Assembly (NCBI RefSeq): GCF_000585995.1
Contig: NZ_CP007410.1
Location: forward strand, 372,001-436,000
Direction of reading: 5' to 3'
DNA: 64,000 nucleotides
Origin: Pseudomonas brassicacearum
GTDB lineage: Bacteria > Pseudomonadota > Gammaproteobacteria > Pseudomonadales > Pseudomonadaceae
The notes beneath the pieces were generated by a model. It ran no database searches and was not told where the DNA came from. It saw only the letters and a program-made list of their open reading frames with translations. A program made the position numbers and the translations under genes. Shown piece after piece: positions 36,437 to 47,165 of this stretch. The number at the start of each line of letters is the position of its first letter. Positions within the stretch are counted from its first letter, which is position 1.

Positions 36437-36506
36437 TGGGACGTTGACAGGGCTGGATGCCTCTTGACTGCCGTAAGCCAATCCAACTGATTAGGAGCGT
36501 CACATA

Positions 36507-37475
36507 ATGAAGTCGAACAAGACCCTGCTGACCACATTGCTTTCCATGGGCCTGCTGGCCAGCGCCGGCGCTACGCAAGCGGCGGGTTGGTGCGAGTCGG
36601 GCAAACCGGTGAAGTTCGCCGGCCTGAACTGGGAAAGCGCCATGCTGCTGACCGACGTCCTGCAAGTGGTGCTGGAAAAAGGCTACGACTGCAAAACCGA
36701 TAGCCTGCCAGGCAACTCCATCACCATGGAGAATGCCCTGAGCAGCAACGACATCCAGGTGTTTGCCGAAGAGTGGGTCGGCCGCAGTGAAGTCTGGAAC
36801 AAGGCCGAGAAGGCCGGCAAAGTGGTTGGCGTCGGCGCCCCGGTCGTGGGCGCCATCGAAGGCTGGTACGTGCCGCGCTACGTGATTGAAGGCGACGCCA
36901 AGCGCAAGCTTGAAGCCAAGGCGCCGGGCCTGAAGAACATCGCCGACCTGGGCCAGTACGCCGCCGTGTTCAAGGATCAGGAGGAACCGTCCAAGGGCCG
37001 TTTCTACAACTGCCCAGCCGGCTGGACCTGCGAGCTGGACAACAGCGAAATGCTGAAAAGCTATGGCCTGGAAAAAACCTACACTAACTTCCGTCCAGGC
37101 ACCGGCCCGGCCCTGGATGCGGCGGTGCTGTCGAGCTACAAGCGTGGCGAGCCGATCCTGTTCTACTACTGGTCGCCAACGCCGCTGATGGGCCAGGTGG
37201 ACCTGGTGAAACTGGAAGAGAAACCTGGCGTGGATAAAAGCGTGAGCATCAAGGTCGGCCTGTCCAAGACCTTCCACGACGAAGCTCCAGAGCTGGTGGC
37301 GGTACTGGAAAAGGTCAATCTGCCGATCGATATCCTGAACCAGAACCTCGGGCGCATGGCCAAGGAGCGGATCGAGTCGCCGAAACTGGCGAAGATCTTC
37401 TTGAAGGAACATCCTGAAGTCTGGCACGCCTGGGTCAGTGCAGACGCTGCCAAGAAAATCGACGCGGCTCTGTAG
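36507..37475 (+). CDS. hutX: ABC transporter periplasmic binding protein HutX
   Basis: This 322-residue OpuAC-domain binding protein has a signal peptide (LLTTLLSMGLLASAGATQAA). The mature part begins WCESGKPVKFAGLNWESA, and aromatic residues in EEWVGRSEVWN, EGWYVPRY and FYYWSPTP probably line the ligand pocket. The family binds quaternary amines or proline/histidine. Its place between hutT and hutWV, all on one strand, points to histidine. An AGGAG box precedes the ATG. Confidence 0.88.
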   Translation: MKSNKTLLTTLLSMGLLASAGATQAAGWCESGKPVKFAGLNWESAMLLTDVLQVVLEKGYDCKTDSLPGNSITMENALSSNDIQVFAEEWVGRSEVWNKAEKAGKVVGVGAPVVGAIEGWYVPRYVIEGDAKRKLEAKAPGLKNIADLGQYAAVFKDQEEPSKGRFYNCPAGWTCELDNSEMLKSYGLEKTYTNFRPGTGPALDAAVLSSYKRGEPILFYYWSPTPLMGQVDLVKLEEKPGVDKSVSIKVGLSKTFHDEAPELVAVLEKVNLPIDILNQNLGRMAKERIESPKLAKIFLKEHPEVWHAWVSADAAKKIDAAL

Positions 37476-37546
37476 GTCGAATCTTTCCCGGCCAACCGTG
37501 GGGCTGGCCGGGACGTTCACCGCATCCACTTGATCGAGAGTCTCTT

Positions 37547-38394
37547 ATGTTTCCCGAAAGCTTTACCTTCTCCATCGCCGATTGGGTCAACGGTTGGGTC
37601 GACTCCCTGGTGACCAACTATGGCGATGTGTTCCGGCACATCTCCGACACCCTGCTGTGGGCCATCGTCAACCTCGAAGGCCTGCTGCGCATGGCGCCTT
37701 GGTGGCTGATGCTGGCCATCGTCGGCGGTATTGCCTGGCACGCCACCCGCAAGGTCGTGGCCACGGCAGTCATCGTCGGCCTGTTGTTCCTGGTGGGTGC
37801 GGTAGGCCTGTGGGACAAACTGATGCAGACCCTCGCGCTGATGCTGGTGGCGACGCTGATCTCGGTGTTGATCGGCATTCCCCTGGGCATCCTCTCGGCG
37901 CGCAGCAATCGCCTGCGTTCGGTGCTGATGCCATTGCTGGACATCATGCAGACCATGCCGAGCTTCGTGTACCTGATTCCGGTGTTGATGTTGTTCGGCC
38001 TGGGTAAGGTCCCGGCGATTTTCGCCACGGTGATCTACGCCGCGCCGCCGTTGATTCGCTTGACCGACCTGGGGATTCGCCAGGTCGACGGCGAAGTGAT
38101 GGAAGCCATCAACGCCTTCGGCGCCAACCGCTGGCAGCAGCTGTTCGGCGTGCAATTGCCCCTGGCCCTGCCGAGCATCATGGCCGGGATCAACCAGACC
38201 ACCATGATGGCCCTGTCGATGGTGGTCATCGCCTCGATGATCGGCGCCCGTGGCCTGGGCGAAGACGTACTGGTGGGCATCCAGACCCTCAACGTCGGAC
38301 GTGGCCTGGAGGCCGGGCTGGCCATCGTGATTCTCGCCGTGGTCATCGACCGCATTACCCAGGCCTATGGTCGTCCTCGGCATGAGGTGAGCAA

Positions 38395-38398
<4 letters not shown>
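37547..38398 (+). CDS. hutW: ABC transporter permease HutW
   Basis: This 283-residue permease has about six membrane helices and the BPD_transp_1 domain. The cytoplasmic EAA loop is [33 protein letters not shown]. It is the OpuAB/ProW type, with a long N-terminal amphipathic segment before TM1 ([29 protein letters not shown]). The stop overlaps the hutV start by 4 bp, so subunits are made in a coupled way. Confidence 0.92.
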
Positions 38399-39225
<827 letters not shown>

Positions 39226-39246
39226 GGCTGTGGTGGGCGTGCTTTT

Positions 39247-39341
39247 GTGGCGAGGGAGCTTGCTCCCGCTGGGTGGCGCAGCCGCCCCACAAATCTTGTG
39301 AGCGCTGCGCACTCAAGCGGGAGCAAGCTCCCTCGCCACAA
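39247..39341. repeat. REP pair, type B
   Basis: Inverted GTGGCGAGGGAGCTTGCTCC elements lie between hutV and hutH1. Confidence 0.92.
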
Positions 39342-39396
39342 GGGCTATGCCTTGAGCCAGATGTGCTGCTGAGATGAATTTTCCATGAGGTTGAGG

Positions 39397-40920
39397 ATGT
39401 CCCAGGCTAAAAAAATCGTAATCGCCGACACCCCCCTGCGTTGGCAGGACGTGGTCGCCGTCGCTCGTTTCGGCGCTGTGCTTGAGCTATCGGCCCAAGC
39501 CTGGGCGCGGATCGACAATGCCCAGGCCATCGTCCAGCGTATCGTCGAAAGCGGTGAGCGCGCCTATGGCGTCAACACCGGCCTGGGGGCCTTGTGCAAT
39601 GTCTCGCTCAAGGACGAACAACTCAGCCAACTGTCACGCAACACCCTGCTCAGCCATGCCTGTGGCGTCGGCGCGCCGCTGACCGATGAACAGACCCGGG
39701 CGATTCTCTGCGCCGCCATCCTCAACTACAGCCAGGGCAAATCCGGCATCCATCGTCGGGTGGTCGAGGCGTTGCTCGCGCTGCTCAACCAGGGCATCAC
39801 ACCGCAAGTGCCGTCCCAGGGTTCGGTGGGTTACCTGACCCACATGGCCCACATCAGTATCGCGCTGCTGGGCGTCGGCCAGGTCAGCTATCGCGGGCAA
39901 ATCATGCCGGCGCAACAGGCCCTGGCTGCCGAAGGCTTGCAACCGGTGCAGTTGGGCGCCAAGGACGGTTTGTGCCTGGTCAACGGCACCCCATGCATGA
40001 CCGGCCTCAGCTGCCTGGCCCTGGCCGATGCGACGCGCCTGGTGCAATGGGCCGACGTAATAGGCGCCATGAGCTTCGAGGCCCAGCGCGGGCAGATTGC
40101 CGCGTTCGATGCCGAGATCATCGCCCTCAAGCCGCACCCAGGCATGCAACAGGTCGGGATCAACTTGCGGGCCGTGCTCGACGGTAGCGAAGTCATCGCC
40201 TCGAGCCTGGGCATTCGTACCCAGGATGCCTTGAGCATCCGCTCGATCCCCCAGGTGCACGGTGCTGCTCGCGATCAGTTGGCGCACGCACGGCAACAGA
40301 TCGAAACCGAGCTCAACGCCGCCACCGATAACCCGCTGTTGCTCGGCACGCCTGAAAGTTTCCGGGTGATGTCCCAGGCCAATCCCCACGGCCAGTCAGT
40401 GGCGATGGCGGCGGACCTGCTGGCGATTGCCATGGCCGAGATTGGCTCCATCGCCGAACGCCGCCTCGACCGCCTGATCAACCCCCACGTCAGCGGCCTG
40501 CCGGCGTTCCTGGTGGCCAATCCCGGCGTGAACTCGGGAATGATGATCGTGCAATACGTGGCGGCGTCGCTGTGTGCGGAAAATCGCCAACTGGCGCAAC
40601 CGGCGGTGCTCGACAACTTCGTCACCTCGGGCCTGCAAGAAGATCATTTGAGCATGGGCACCAATGCTGCCTTGAAGCTGCACAGGGCGCTGGAAAACTG
40701 CACGCAGATCCTGGCCATCGAATACCTGCTGGCGGCCCAGGCTTTTGAATTTCTCAAGGCGCAGCGCTTCGGCGCCGGCACCGATGTCGCCTGGAAACTG
40801 CTGCGCGAGCGCGTTCCGGCCTATGACCAGGACCGCTGGTTGGCGCCGGATATCGCCAGCGCCGCCGCGCTGCTCAAAGATCCCTTTGTGCTGCACGATG
40901 CTTTACCAAATTTGAATTGA
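39397..40920 (+). CDS. hutH1: HutH-family protein lacking the MIO triplet (probable pseudoenzyme)
   Basis: This ~507-residue member of the histidine/aromatic ammonia-lyase family is full length and uninterrupted. At the cofactor site, however, GSVG is followed directly by YLTHMAHISIALLG (from 39829). The Ala-Ser-Gly that cyclises to MIO in HutH2 ([21 protein letters not shown]) is cleanly absent. The conserved Tyr of the YSLRCQPQV segment is Leu here (DALSIRSIPQV, residue 279). YGVNTGLG, the Arg of that segment and QEDHLSM remain. Without MIO the usual ammonia elimination is not expected. A regulatory or scaffolding role, perhaps in mixed tetramers with HutH2, is inference. The ATG at 39397 has GAGG six bases upstream; an in-frame ATG exists at 39385. 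Confidence 0.88.
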   Translation: MSQAKKIVIADTPLRWQDVVAVARFGAVLELSAQAWARIDNAQAIVQRIVESGERAYGVNTGLGALCNVSLKDEQLSQLSRNTLLSHACGVGAPLTDEQTRAILCAAILNYSQGKSGIHRRVVEALLALLNQGITPQVPSQGSVGYLTHMAHISIALLGVGQVSYRGQIMPAQQALAAEGLQPVQLGAKDGLCLVNGTPCMTGLSCLALADATRLVQWADVIGAMSFEAQRGQIAAFDAEIIALKPHPGMQQVGINLRAVLDGSEVIASSLGIRTQDALSIRSIPQVHGAARDQLAHARQQIETELNAATDNPLLLGTPESFRVMSQANPHGQSVAMAADLLAIAMAEIGSIAERRLDRLINPHVSGLPAFLVANPGVNSGMMIVQYVAASLCAENRQLAQPAVLDNFVTSGLQEDHLSMGTNAALKLHRALENCTQILAIEYLLAAQAFEFLKAQRFGAGTDVAWKLLRERVPAYDQDRWLAPDIASAAALLKDPFVLHDALPNLN

Positions 40921-41050
40921 TCAAAAAACCGACAGCGTGCCAAGGCACCTATTGCCCATAAAGCATCGCTCAAAAAGCGAAGGTGACGGATAACGGAACA
41001 TTCCGGAGCGATTGGCGGGTGAATAAAAACACTCTCAAAAGGAGCATGAA

Positions 41051-42583
41051 ATGACAGCTTTGAACTTGATCCCCGGCCAACTGAGCCTGGCTCAATTACG
41101 TGAGATCTATCAGCAACCGGTGACCTTGAGTCTCGACGCCAGTGCCTCGGCGCAGATCGAGGCCAGTGTGGCCTGCGTGGAGCAGATCCTCGCCGAGAAC
41201 CGCACCGCCTACGGCATCAACACCGGTTTCGGCTTGCTGGCCTCGACCCGCATCGCCAGTGAAGACCTGGAAAACCTGCAGCGTTCCCTGGTGCTGTCCC
41301 ATGCCGCGGGCGTGGGTGAGCCGATCAGCGATGCACTGGTCCGACTGGTCATGGTGCTCAAGGTCAACAGCCTGAGCCGGGGTTTTTCCGGCATCCGTCG
41401 GCAGGTGATCGATGCGCTGATTGCGCTGATCAATGCCGAGGTCTATCCGCATATTCCGCTTAAAGGTTCGGTCGGTGCTTCCGGCGACTTGGCCCCGCTG
41501 GCCCACATGTCCCTGGTGCTGCTGGGCGAAGGCAAGGCGCGCTATAAAGGCGAATGGCTGCCTGCCGTCGATGCCCTGAAAGTGGCCGGCCTTGCGCCGC
41601 TGACCCTGGCGGCGAAAGAAGGCTTGGCGCTGCTCAACGGCACCCAGGTGTCCACCGCGTTTGCCCTTCGTGGCCTGTTCGAAGGTGAAGACCTGTTCGC
41701 CGCCGCCCTGTCCCTGGGCAGCCTGACGGTGGAAGCGGTGCTCGGTTCGCGCTCGCCGTTCGACGCGCGCATCCATGCCGCTCGCGGCCAGAAAGGCCAG
41801 ATTGATGCCGCCGCTGCTTACCGCGATCTGCTGGGCGAGCGCAGCGAAGTGTCTGATTCGCACCAGAACTGCGACAAGGTCCAGGACCCGTATTCCCTGC
41901 GCTGCCAACCGCAAGTCATGGGCGCCTGCCTGACCCAGTTCCGCCAGGCCGCCGAGGTGCTGGTGATCGAAGCCAACGCCGTGTCGGACAACCCGTTGGT
42001 GTTCGCCGCCGAGGGCGACGTGATTTCCGGCGGCAACTTCCACGCCGAACCGGTGGCCATGGCCGCCGACAACATGGCCTTGGCGATTGCCGAAATCGGC
42101 TCCCTGAGCGAGCGGCGGATTTCGTTGATGATGGACAAGCACATGTCGCAACTGCCGCCGTTCCTGGTGGCCAATGGAGGAGTGAATTCCGGCTTCATGA
42201 TTGCCCAGGTCACCGCTGCCGCCCTGGCCAGCGAAAACAAGGCACTGTCCCATCCGCATTCGGTGGACAGCCTGCCGACCTCGGCCAACCAGGAAGACCA
42301 CGTCTCCATGGCCCCGGCCGCTGGCAAGCGTTTGTGGGAAATGGCCGAGAACACCCGTGGGATCCTGGCGGTGGAATGGCTGGCGGCGTGTCAGGGGTTG
42401 GACCTGCGGGGCGGTTTGAAGACCTCCGCGAAACTGGAACAGGCGCGAGCCCTTTTGCGTGCAGACGTACCGTTTTATGAGAAGGACCGGTTCTTTGCGC
42501 CGGACATCAATGCGGCCAGTGAGTTGTTGGCCAGCCGTTGCCTGAATGAACTGATCACGGCGAAGTTGTTGCCGAGCCTGTAA
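41051..42583 (+). CDS. hutH2: Histidine ammonia-lyase (histidase)
   Basis: This 510-residue enzyme carries out the first step, histidine to urocanate plus ammonia. The MIO triplet Ala143-Ser144-Gly145 is in [17 protein letters not shown]. The catalytic Tyr of YGINTGFG, Tyr281 and the Arg of [11 protein letters not shown], and the Glu of [10 protein letters not shown] are all present, so this copy is the competent histidase. AGGAGCATGAA precedes and overlaps the start region. It lies 130 bp after hutH1, to which it is clearly related. Confidence 0.97.
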   Translation: MTALNLIPGQLSLAQLREIYQQPVTLSLDASASAQIEASVACVEQILAENRTAYGINTGFGLLASTRIASEDLENLQRSLVLSHAAGVGEPISDALVRLVMVLKVNSLSRGFSGIRRQVIDALIALINAEVYPHIPLKGSVGASGDLAPLAHMSLVLLGEGKARYKGEWLPAVDALKVAGLAPLTLAAKEGLALLNGTQVSTAFALRGLFEGEDLFAAALSLGSLTVEAVLGSRSPFDARIHAARGQKGQIDAAAAYRDLLGERSEVSDSHQNCDKVQDPYSLRCQPQVMGACLTQFRQAAEVLVIEANAVSDNPLVFAAEGDVISGGNFHAEPVAMAADNMALAIAEIGSLSERRISLMMDKHMSQLPPFLVANGGVNSGFMIAQVTAAALASENKALSHPHSVDSLPTSANQEDHVSMAPAAGKRLWEMAENTRGILAVEWLAACQGLDLRGGLKTSAKLEQARALLRADVPFYEKDRFFAPDINAASELLASRCLNELITAKLLPSL

Positions 42584-42589
42584 GGGCCT

Positions 42590-42681
42590 CATCGCGAGCA
42601 AGCTCGCTCCCACAGGGGTAGGGGTTGAACATTCATTTGGGGTACACCCTGACCCTTGTGGGAGCGAGCTTGCTCGCGATT
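42590..42681. repeat. REP pair (REPIN), type A
   Basis: Outward-facing type A palindromes start within 10 bp of the hutH2 stop and end about 30 bp before the hutI start. Confidence 0.93.
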
Positions 42682-42709
42682 CGATTTTGAACGCGACGAG
42701 GAAACCGGG

Positions 42710-43912
42710 ATGAAAACCCTCTGGCAAAACTGCCACGCCGCCACCATGGCCCAGGGCGTCTACTCGATCATCGAAGACGCCGCCATCGTCACCCAGGGCG
42801 AGCACATTCAATGGATCGGCCCGCGTGCCCAACTGCCGGCCGGTGACTACCCGGCGGTCAACGACCTCAAGGGCGCCTGGGTCACCCCGGGGCTGATCGA
42901 CTGCCACACCCACACGGTGTTCGGCGGCAACCGCAGCGGTGAATTCGAGCAGCGCCTGCAAGGCGTCAGCTACGCCGAGATCGCCGCGGCCGGCGGCGGC
43001 ATCGCCAGCACCGTGCGCGCCACCCGGGCCGCCAGCGAAGACGAGCTGTTCGCCAGCGCCGCCAAGCGCCTGAAAAGCCTGATGCACGACGGTGTGACCA
43101 CAGTAGAAATCAAGTCCGGCTATGGCCTCGACCTGGTGAGCGAGCGCAAGATCCTGCGGGTTATCCGCCGTCTCGGCGCCGAGTTGCCGGTCAGCGTGCG
43201 CAGCACCTGCCTGGCGGCCCACGCCTTGCCACCGGAATACAAAGATCGCGCCGATGACTACATCGAACATATCTGCGCCGAGATGCTGCCGGCCCTGGCG
43301 GCCGAAGGGCTGGTGGACGCGGTAGATGCCTTTTGCGAATACCTGGCGTTTTCCCCGGCGCAGGTCGAGCGGGTGTTTATCTGCGCGCAACAACTGGGGC
43401 TGCCGGTGAAGCTGCATGCCGAGCAATTGTCGTCGCTGCACGGCTCAAGCCTGGCAGCCCGTTATCAGGCGTTGTCGGCCGATCACCTGGAATTCATGAC
43501 CGAGGACGACGCCAAGGCCATGGCTGAATCCGGCACCGTGGCCGTGTTGCTGCCGGGGGCCTTTTATTTCCTGCGGGAAACCCAGCTGCCGCCCATGGAC
43601 GCCCTGCGCAAGCACGGCGTGAAGATCGCCGTGGCCAGCGACCTCAACCCCGGGACTTCGCCGGCGTTGTCGTTGCGCCTGATGTTGAACATGGCCTGCA
43701 CCTGTTTCCGGATGACGCCCGAAGAAGCCTTGGCCGGGACGACGATTCATGCGGCCCAGGCCTTGGGCATGGCGCAAACCCACGGTTCGCTGGAGGTCGG
43801 CAAGGTGGCGGATTTTGTTGCCTGGCACATCGACCGCCCGGCCGACCTGGCGTACTGGCTCGGTGGCGATCTGGAAAAACGCGTCGTGCGTCACGGCGTT
43901 GAAATCGATTGA
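42710..43912 (+). CDS. hutI: Imidazolonepropionase
   Basis: This 400-residue amidohydrolase opens the ring of 4-imidazolone-5-propionate to give N-formimidoyl-glutamate. Metal ligands appear in [30 protein letters not shown] and [10 protein letters not shown], and [13 protein letters not shown] is characteristic. The ATG at 42710 was chosen because the upstream open frame is translated REP sequence. Its stop region overlaps the Shine-Dalgarno of hutG (GAGGAG). Confidence 0.96.
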   Translation: MKTLWQNCHAATMAQGVYSIIEDAAIVTQGEHIQWIGPRAQLPAGDYPAVNDLKGAWVTPGLIDCHTHTVFGGNRSGEFEQRLQGVSYAEIAAAGGGIASTVRATRAASEDELFASAAKRLKSLMHDGVTTVEIKSGYGLDLVSERKILRVIRRLGAELPVSVRSTCLAAHALPPEYKDRADDYIEHICAEMLPALAAEGLVDAVDAFCEYLAFSPAQVERVFICAQQLGLPVKLHAEQLSSLHGSSLAARYQALSADHLEFMTEDDAKAMAESGTVAVLLPGAFYFLRETQLPPMDALRKHGVKIAVASDLNPGTSPALSLRLMLNMACTCFRMTPEEALAGTTIHAAQALGMAQTHGSLEVGKVADFVAWHIDRPADLAYWLGGDLEKRVVRHGVEID

Positions 43913-43923
43913 GGAGAACGGTT

Positions 43924-44727
43924 GTGGAGAAGGTTCTGAATTTCAAGCAAGGGCGCGTGCCGCTGTTGATCAGCATGCCCCACGCCGGCCTGCGCCTGAC
44001 CCCGGCGGTGCAGGCCGGGCTGATCCCCGAGGCGCAAAGCCTGCCAGACACCGATTGGCACATTCCCAGGCTCTACGAGTTCGCCGCTGAACTGGGCGCC
44101 AGCACCCTGGCCGCTGAGTATTCACGGTTTGTCATCGACCTGAACCGTCCCTCTGACGACAAGCCGATGTACGTCGGCGCCACCACCGGTTTGTACCCGG
44201 CGACGCTGTTCGATGGCGTGCCGTTGTTTCGCCAAGGGTTGGAGCCGTCGGCTGAGGAGCGGGCGACTTACCTGCAACAGGTCTGGATGCCGTATCACCA
44301 AACGCTGCAACAGGAACTGGCGCGGCTCAAGGCCGAGTTCGGCTATGCCTTGCTGTTCGATGCCCACTCGATTCGCTCGGTGATCCCGCACCTGTTCGAC
44401 GGCAAGCTGCCGGACTTCAACCTCGGCACCTTCAACGGCGCCAGTTGCGACCCGACGCTGGCCAGCCAGCTCGAAGCCATCTGCGCCCGCCATGATGAAT
44501 TCACCCATGTGCTCAACGGGCGGTTCAAGGGCGGACACATCACCCGGCACTATGGCAACCCGGCCGAAGACATCCACGCGGTGCAGCTGGAGCTGTGCCA
44601 GAGCACCTACATGGAAGAGTTCGAACCGTTCAACTACCGCGCCGACCTGGCGGAGCCGACCCAGGTGGTGCTCAAGCAATTGCTGGAAGGCTTGTTGGCG
44701 TGGGGGCGGAAGACCTACAAAAAATAA
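43924..44727 (+). CDS. hutG: N-formylglutamate amidohydrolase
   Basis: This 267-residue enzyme hydrolyses N-formyl-L-glutamate to glutamate and formate, completing the HutF/HutG branch of histidine breakdown. Characteristic are VPLLISMPHAGLRLTP, FVIDLNRPSDDKPMY and LLFDAHSIRSVIPHLFDG, with His and Asp metal ligands. The start is a GTG at 43924, seven bases after GAGGAG; a TTG at 43909 in frame has no such site. It is the last gene of the catabolic run. Confidence 0.95.
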   Translation: MEKVLNFKQGRVPLLISMPHAGLRLTPAVQAGLIPEAQSLPDTDWHIPRLYEFAAELGASTLAAEYSRFVIDLNRPSDDKPMYVGATTGLYPATLFDGVPLFRQGLEPSAEERATYLQQVWMPYHQTLQQELARLKAEFGYALLFDAHSIRSVIPHLFDGKLPDFNLGTFNGASCDPTLASQLEAICARHDEFTHVLNGRFKGGHITRHYGNPAEDIHAVQLELCQSTYMEEFEPFNYRADLAEPTQVVLKQLLEGLLAWGRKTYKK

Positions 44728-44744
44728 ACGGTGCGCGTACCTCT

Positions 44745-44878
44745 GTGGCGAGGGGATTTATCCCCGCTGGACTGCGCAGCAGTCCCAAAAACCTGAAGGC
44801 ACCTTGTAGAGCCGGTGTAGATCATCCATTTTTTGGGGCCGCTTCGCGGCCCAGCGGGGATAAATCCCCTCGCCACAG
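44745..44878. repeat. REP pair, type B variant
   Basis: Inverted GTGGCGAGGGGATTTATCCC elements differ from the common type B by GATTTATC in place of AGCTTGCT. They enclose a longer loop of about 80 bp with its own short palindromes. The rest of 44728-45037 shows no gene or clear promoter. Confidence 0.88.
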
Positions 44879-45037
44879 GATTGTGTTTGTCCTGGAGCCT
44901 CGTACGAGATCTGTCGCCACCGTGCAAAACCGAGTCGCCACAGGTCACCTTCACCCCCTCGGCGCTGCGTAATGTCTCGGACACGGTGCACAAAGACACC
45001 GGCCCACAATAATCCGCTGCCGCACGAGACCCTCCCG

Positions 45038-45985
45038 ATGAAAAGACTGTTCAAACGCTGTCTGTCGACCCTCTGCGGTACCGTCATTTTGAGCACCGGG
45101 GCGATGGCGGCCGAGCCGGCATCCTGCCAGACCGTGCGCATGGGCGTGGTCAACTGGACCGACGTGATCGCCACCAGCGGCATGGCCGATGTATTGCTCA
45201 CGGGCCTGGGCTACGACAGCAAACAGACCAGCGCCGTGCAGCAGATCATCTTCGCCGGCATCCGCGACAAGCGCCTCGACATTTTCCTGGGCTACTGGAA
45301 ACCGGCGATGGACAAGAACATCGCCCCATTCCTGGCCGCCAACCAAGTGAAGGTGCTGGACAAGCCGAGCCTGGCCGACGCCCAGGCCACCCTGGCGGTA
45401 CCCGACTACGTGGCGGCGGCAGGGCTCAAGACCTTTGCCGACATCGCCCGGTTCAGGGACCAACTGGGCGGCAAGATTTATGGCATCGAGCCGGGCAGTG
45501 GAGCCAACACCACCATCAAGACCATGATCGAAACCAATCACTTCGGCCTCAAGGACTTCAAGCTGATCGAATCCGGTGAGGCGGGCATGCTGGCTGCGGT
45601 GCAGCGAGCGGTCAATCGCAAGGAGTTCGTGGTGTTCGTTGGCTGGACTCCGCACCCGATGAACATCAACATGAACATCGCCTACCTGACCGGCAGCGAA
45701 GACGTCTACGGCCCGAACGAAGGCGCCGCGACCGTTTCCACGGTGACCGCGCCGGACTACGCCCAGCGGTGCCCGAACGTGAATCGGCTGTTGGAAAACC
45801 TGACCTTCACCGCCGCCCAGGAAAGCCAGTTGATGGTGCCGATCATGGAGCGCAAGACACCCCAGGAGGTCGCCCGGCAATGGCTGCGTGATCATCCCGA
45901 GGATCTTCAGCGTTGGCTGGCCGGCGTGACCAGTTTTGATGGCAAGGATGGCGTGGCGGCGGTGCAGGCCAGTCTCAAGAACTGA
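45038..45985 (+). CDS. Choline-type ABC transporter binding protein (orphan)
   Basis: This 315-residue OpuAC-domain protein is of the ChoX type. It has a signal peptide (LFKRCLSTLCGTVILSTGAMAA), then VRMGVVNWTDVIATSGMADVLL, DIFLGYWKPAMDKN, YGIEPGSGANT and VFVGWTPHPMNINMNI. The last three segments contain the Trp/Tyr positions that form the aromatic box for quaternary ammonium in choline-binding proteins. No permease or ATPase gene adjoins it, so it must share a core transporter encoded elsewhere, as is known for pseudomonad choline/betaine systems. The ATG at 45038 was chosen over an upstream in-frame start. Confidence 0.85.
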   Translation: MKRLFKRCLSTLCGTVILSTGAMAAEPASCQTVRMGVVNWTDVIATSGMADVLLTGLGYDSKQTSAVQQIIFAGIRDKRLDIFLGYWKPAMDKNIAPFLAANQVKVLDKPSLADAQATLAVPDYVAAAGLKTFADIARFRDQLGGKIYGIEPGSGANTTIKTMIETNHFGLKDFKLIESGEAGMLAAVQRAVNRKEFVVFVGWTPHPMNINMNIAYLTGSEDVYGPNEGAATVSTVTAPDYAQRCPNVNRLLENLTFTAAQESQLMVPIMERKTPQEVARQWLRDHPEDLQRWLAGVTSFDGKDGVAAVQASLKN

Positions 45986-46013
45986 GGCAATTTTCTGGCC
46001 ACTGATAACCCCT

Positions 46014-46108
46014 GTGGCGAGGGAGCTTGCTCCCGCTGGGTGGCGAAGCCGCCCCAAGAATCTTGTGAGCGCTGCGCGCTCAAGCGGGAGCAAGCTCCCT
46101 CGCCACAA
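46014..46108. repeat. REP pair, type B
   Basis: Inverted GTGGCGAGGGAGCTTGCTCC elements lie between the binding-protein and esterase genes. Confidence 0.92.
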
Positions 46109-46148
46109 AGCCTCCGAGCCACATCTTGGCGATCTACGGCAAACCACG

Positions 46149-47060
46149 ATGACCTACCCAATCTCCCAGGCAATGTCAGCCTTCATCGACAAAACCCTGA
46201 GCTTCAACAGCCCAGACGAGAGCCTCACCGGCTTGCGCCAGGCCTACAGCCAAATGTGCCGGGCGTTCACCCCACCGTGCCCGGAGGCGTTGCAGGTCGA
46301 GGATTTCGAGCTGGCCGGCGTGGTCGTGCGGGCTTATCACCCTCGGATCGAGCCACCCTGCGAAGGCTGGCCGTGCGTGCTCTACCTGCACGGAGGCGGT
46401 TGGGTGGTGGGGGACCTGGACTCCCATGACTTCATCTGCATGGAGCTGGCTTCCACCCTCGACGCGCTGGTGGTGGCGGTGGATTATCGGCTGGCCCCGG
46501 AGTATCCGTTTCCGGCGGGCTTCGACGATTGCTTGGCGGTGTGGCTCCATCTGGCGTCCGCCCCTTTTGTTATCGACCCTCACCGCCGGTTGGTGGTCGG
46601 CGACAGCGCCGGGGGTAACCTCGCCGCTGCGTTATGCCTGGCTTTGCGCGATGCCGGGCAGCCGTTGCCCCAGGCCCAGGTGCTGATTTATCCCGCCCTC
46701 GGTGGTCCTGTGGATTTGCCCTCGCGACACGAATGTGCCGACGCGCCACTGCTGAGCAGCCGCGACCTGGACGACTATCACCGGCTTTACCTGGGCGGCG
46801 CTCCTGCGTCGCCCTACGCCATGCCGCTGCTCGCCGATGACCTGAACGGCTTGCCGCCAGCGCTGGTCATCGTGGCGCAATGGGACCCGCTGCGCGACGA
46901 CGGTGTCCTCTACAGCGAGCGGTTGAACGCCGCAGGCGTGGACGCTGTGCTGTATATAGGCGGAGGATTGGTTCACGGCTGTTTGCGGGGCCGGGGCCAG
47001 GTGCCAGAGGTCGATCAGATGTATCGCGCACTGTTGGCATACCTCACTGACACGCTTTGA
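46149..47060 (+). CDS. Alpha/beta hydrolase, HSL-type esterase
   Basis: This 303-residue protein of the hormone-sensitive-lipase family has the oxyanion motif YLHGGGWVVGDL, nucleophile motif VVGDSAGGNLAAAL, acid residue region IVAQWDPLRDDG and catalytic His in GGGLVHGCL. Substrates are probably short-chain carboxyl esters. It has no signal peptide, so it is cytoplasmic. The frame is open upstream through the REP element, and the ATG at 46149 gives the natural N-terminus MTYPISQAMSAF. There is no operon partner. Confidence 0.88.
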   Translation: MTYPISQAMSAFIDKTLSFNSPDESLTGLRQAYSQMCRAFTPPCPEALQVEDFELAGVVVRAYHPRIEPPCEGWPCVLYLHGGGWVVGDLDSHDFICMELASTLDALVVAVDYRLAPEYPFPAGFDDCLAVWLHLASAPFVIDPHRRLVVGDSAGGNLAAALCLALRDAGQPLPQAQVLIYPALGGPVDLPSRHECADAPLLSSRDLDDYHRLYLGGAPASPYAMPLLADDLNGLPPALVIVAQWDPLRDDGVLYSERLNAAGVDAVLYIGGGLVHGCLRGRGQVPEVDQMYRALLAYLTDTL

Positions 47061-47165
47061 CTGCGCAGGGGACATGCTCATTAAGGTAATTCGGGTTTAT
47101 GATGCCGGACGGCAGACTAAATAGATGTCCCTACAGGGATGACTCGACCCCTTACGGAGCGCTCA

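Noticed and set aside
39397..40920. HutH1 as a frameshifted pseudogene
   Set aside because: The frame is continuous and the missing triplet is an exact in-frame loss with the surrounding sequence conserved.
41096..43441. 781-codon open frame antisense to hutH2 and hutI
   Set aside because: It crosses two confirmed genes and a REP pair and has low-complexity composition; it is a shadow of codon bias.
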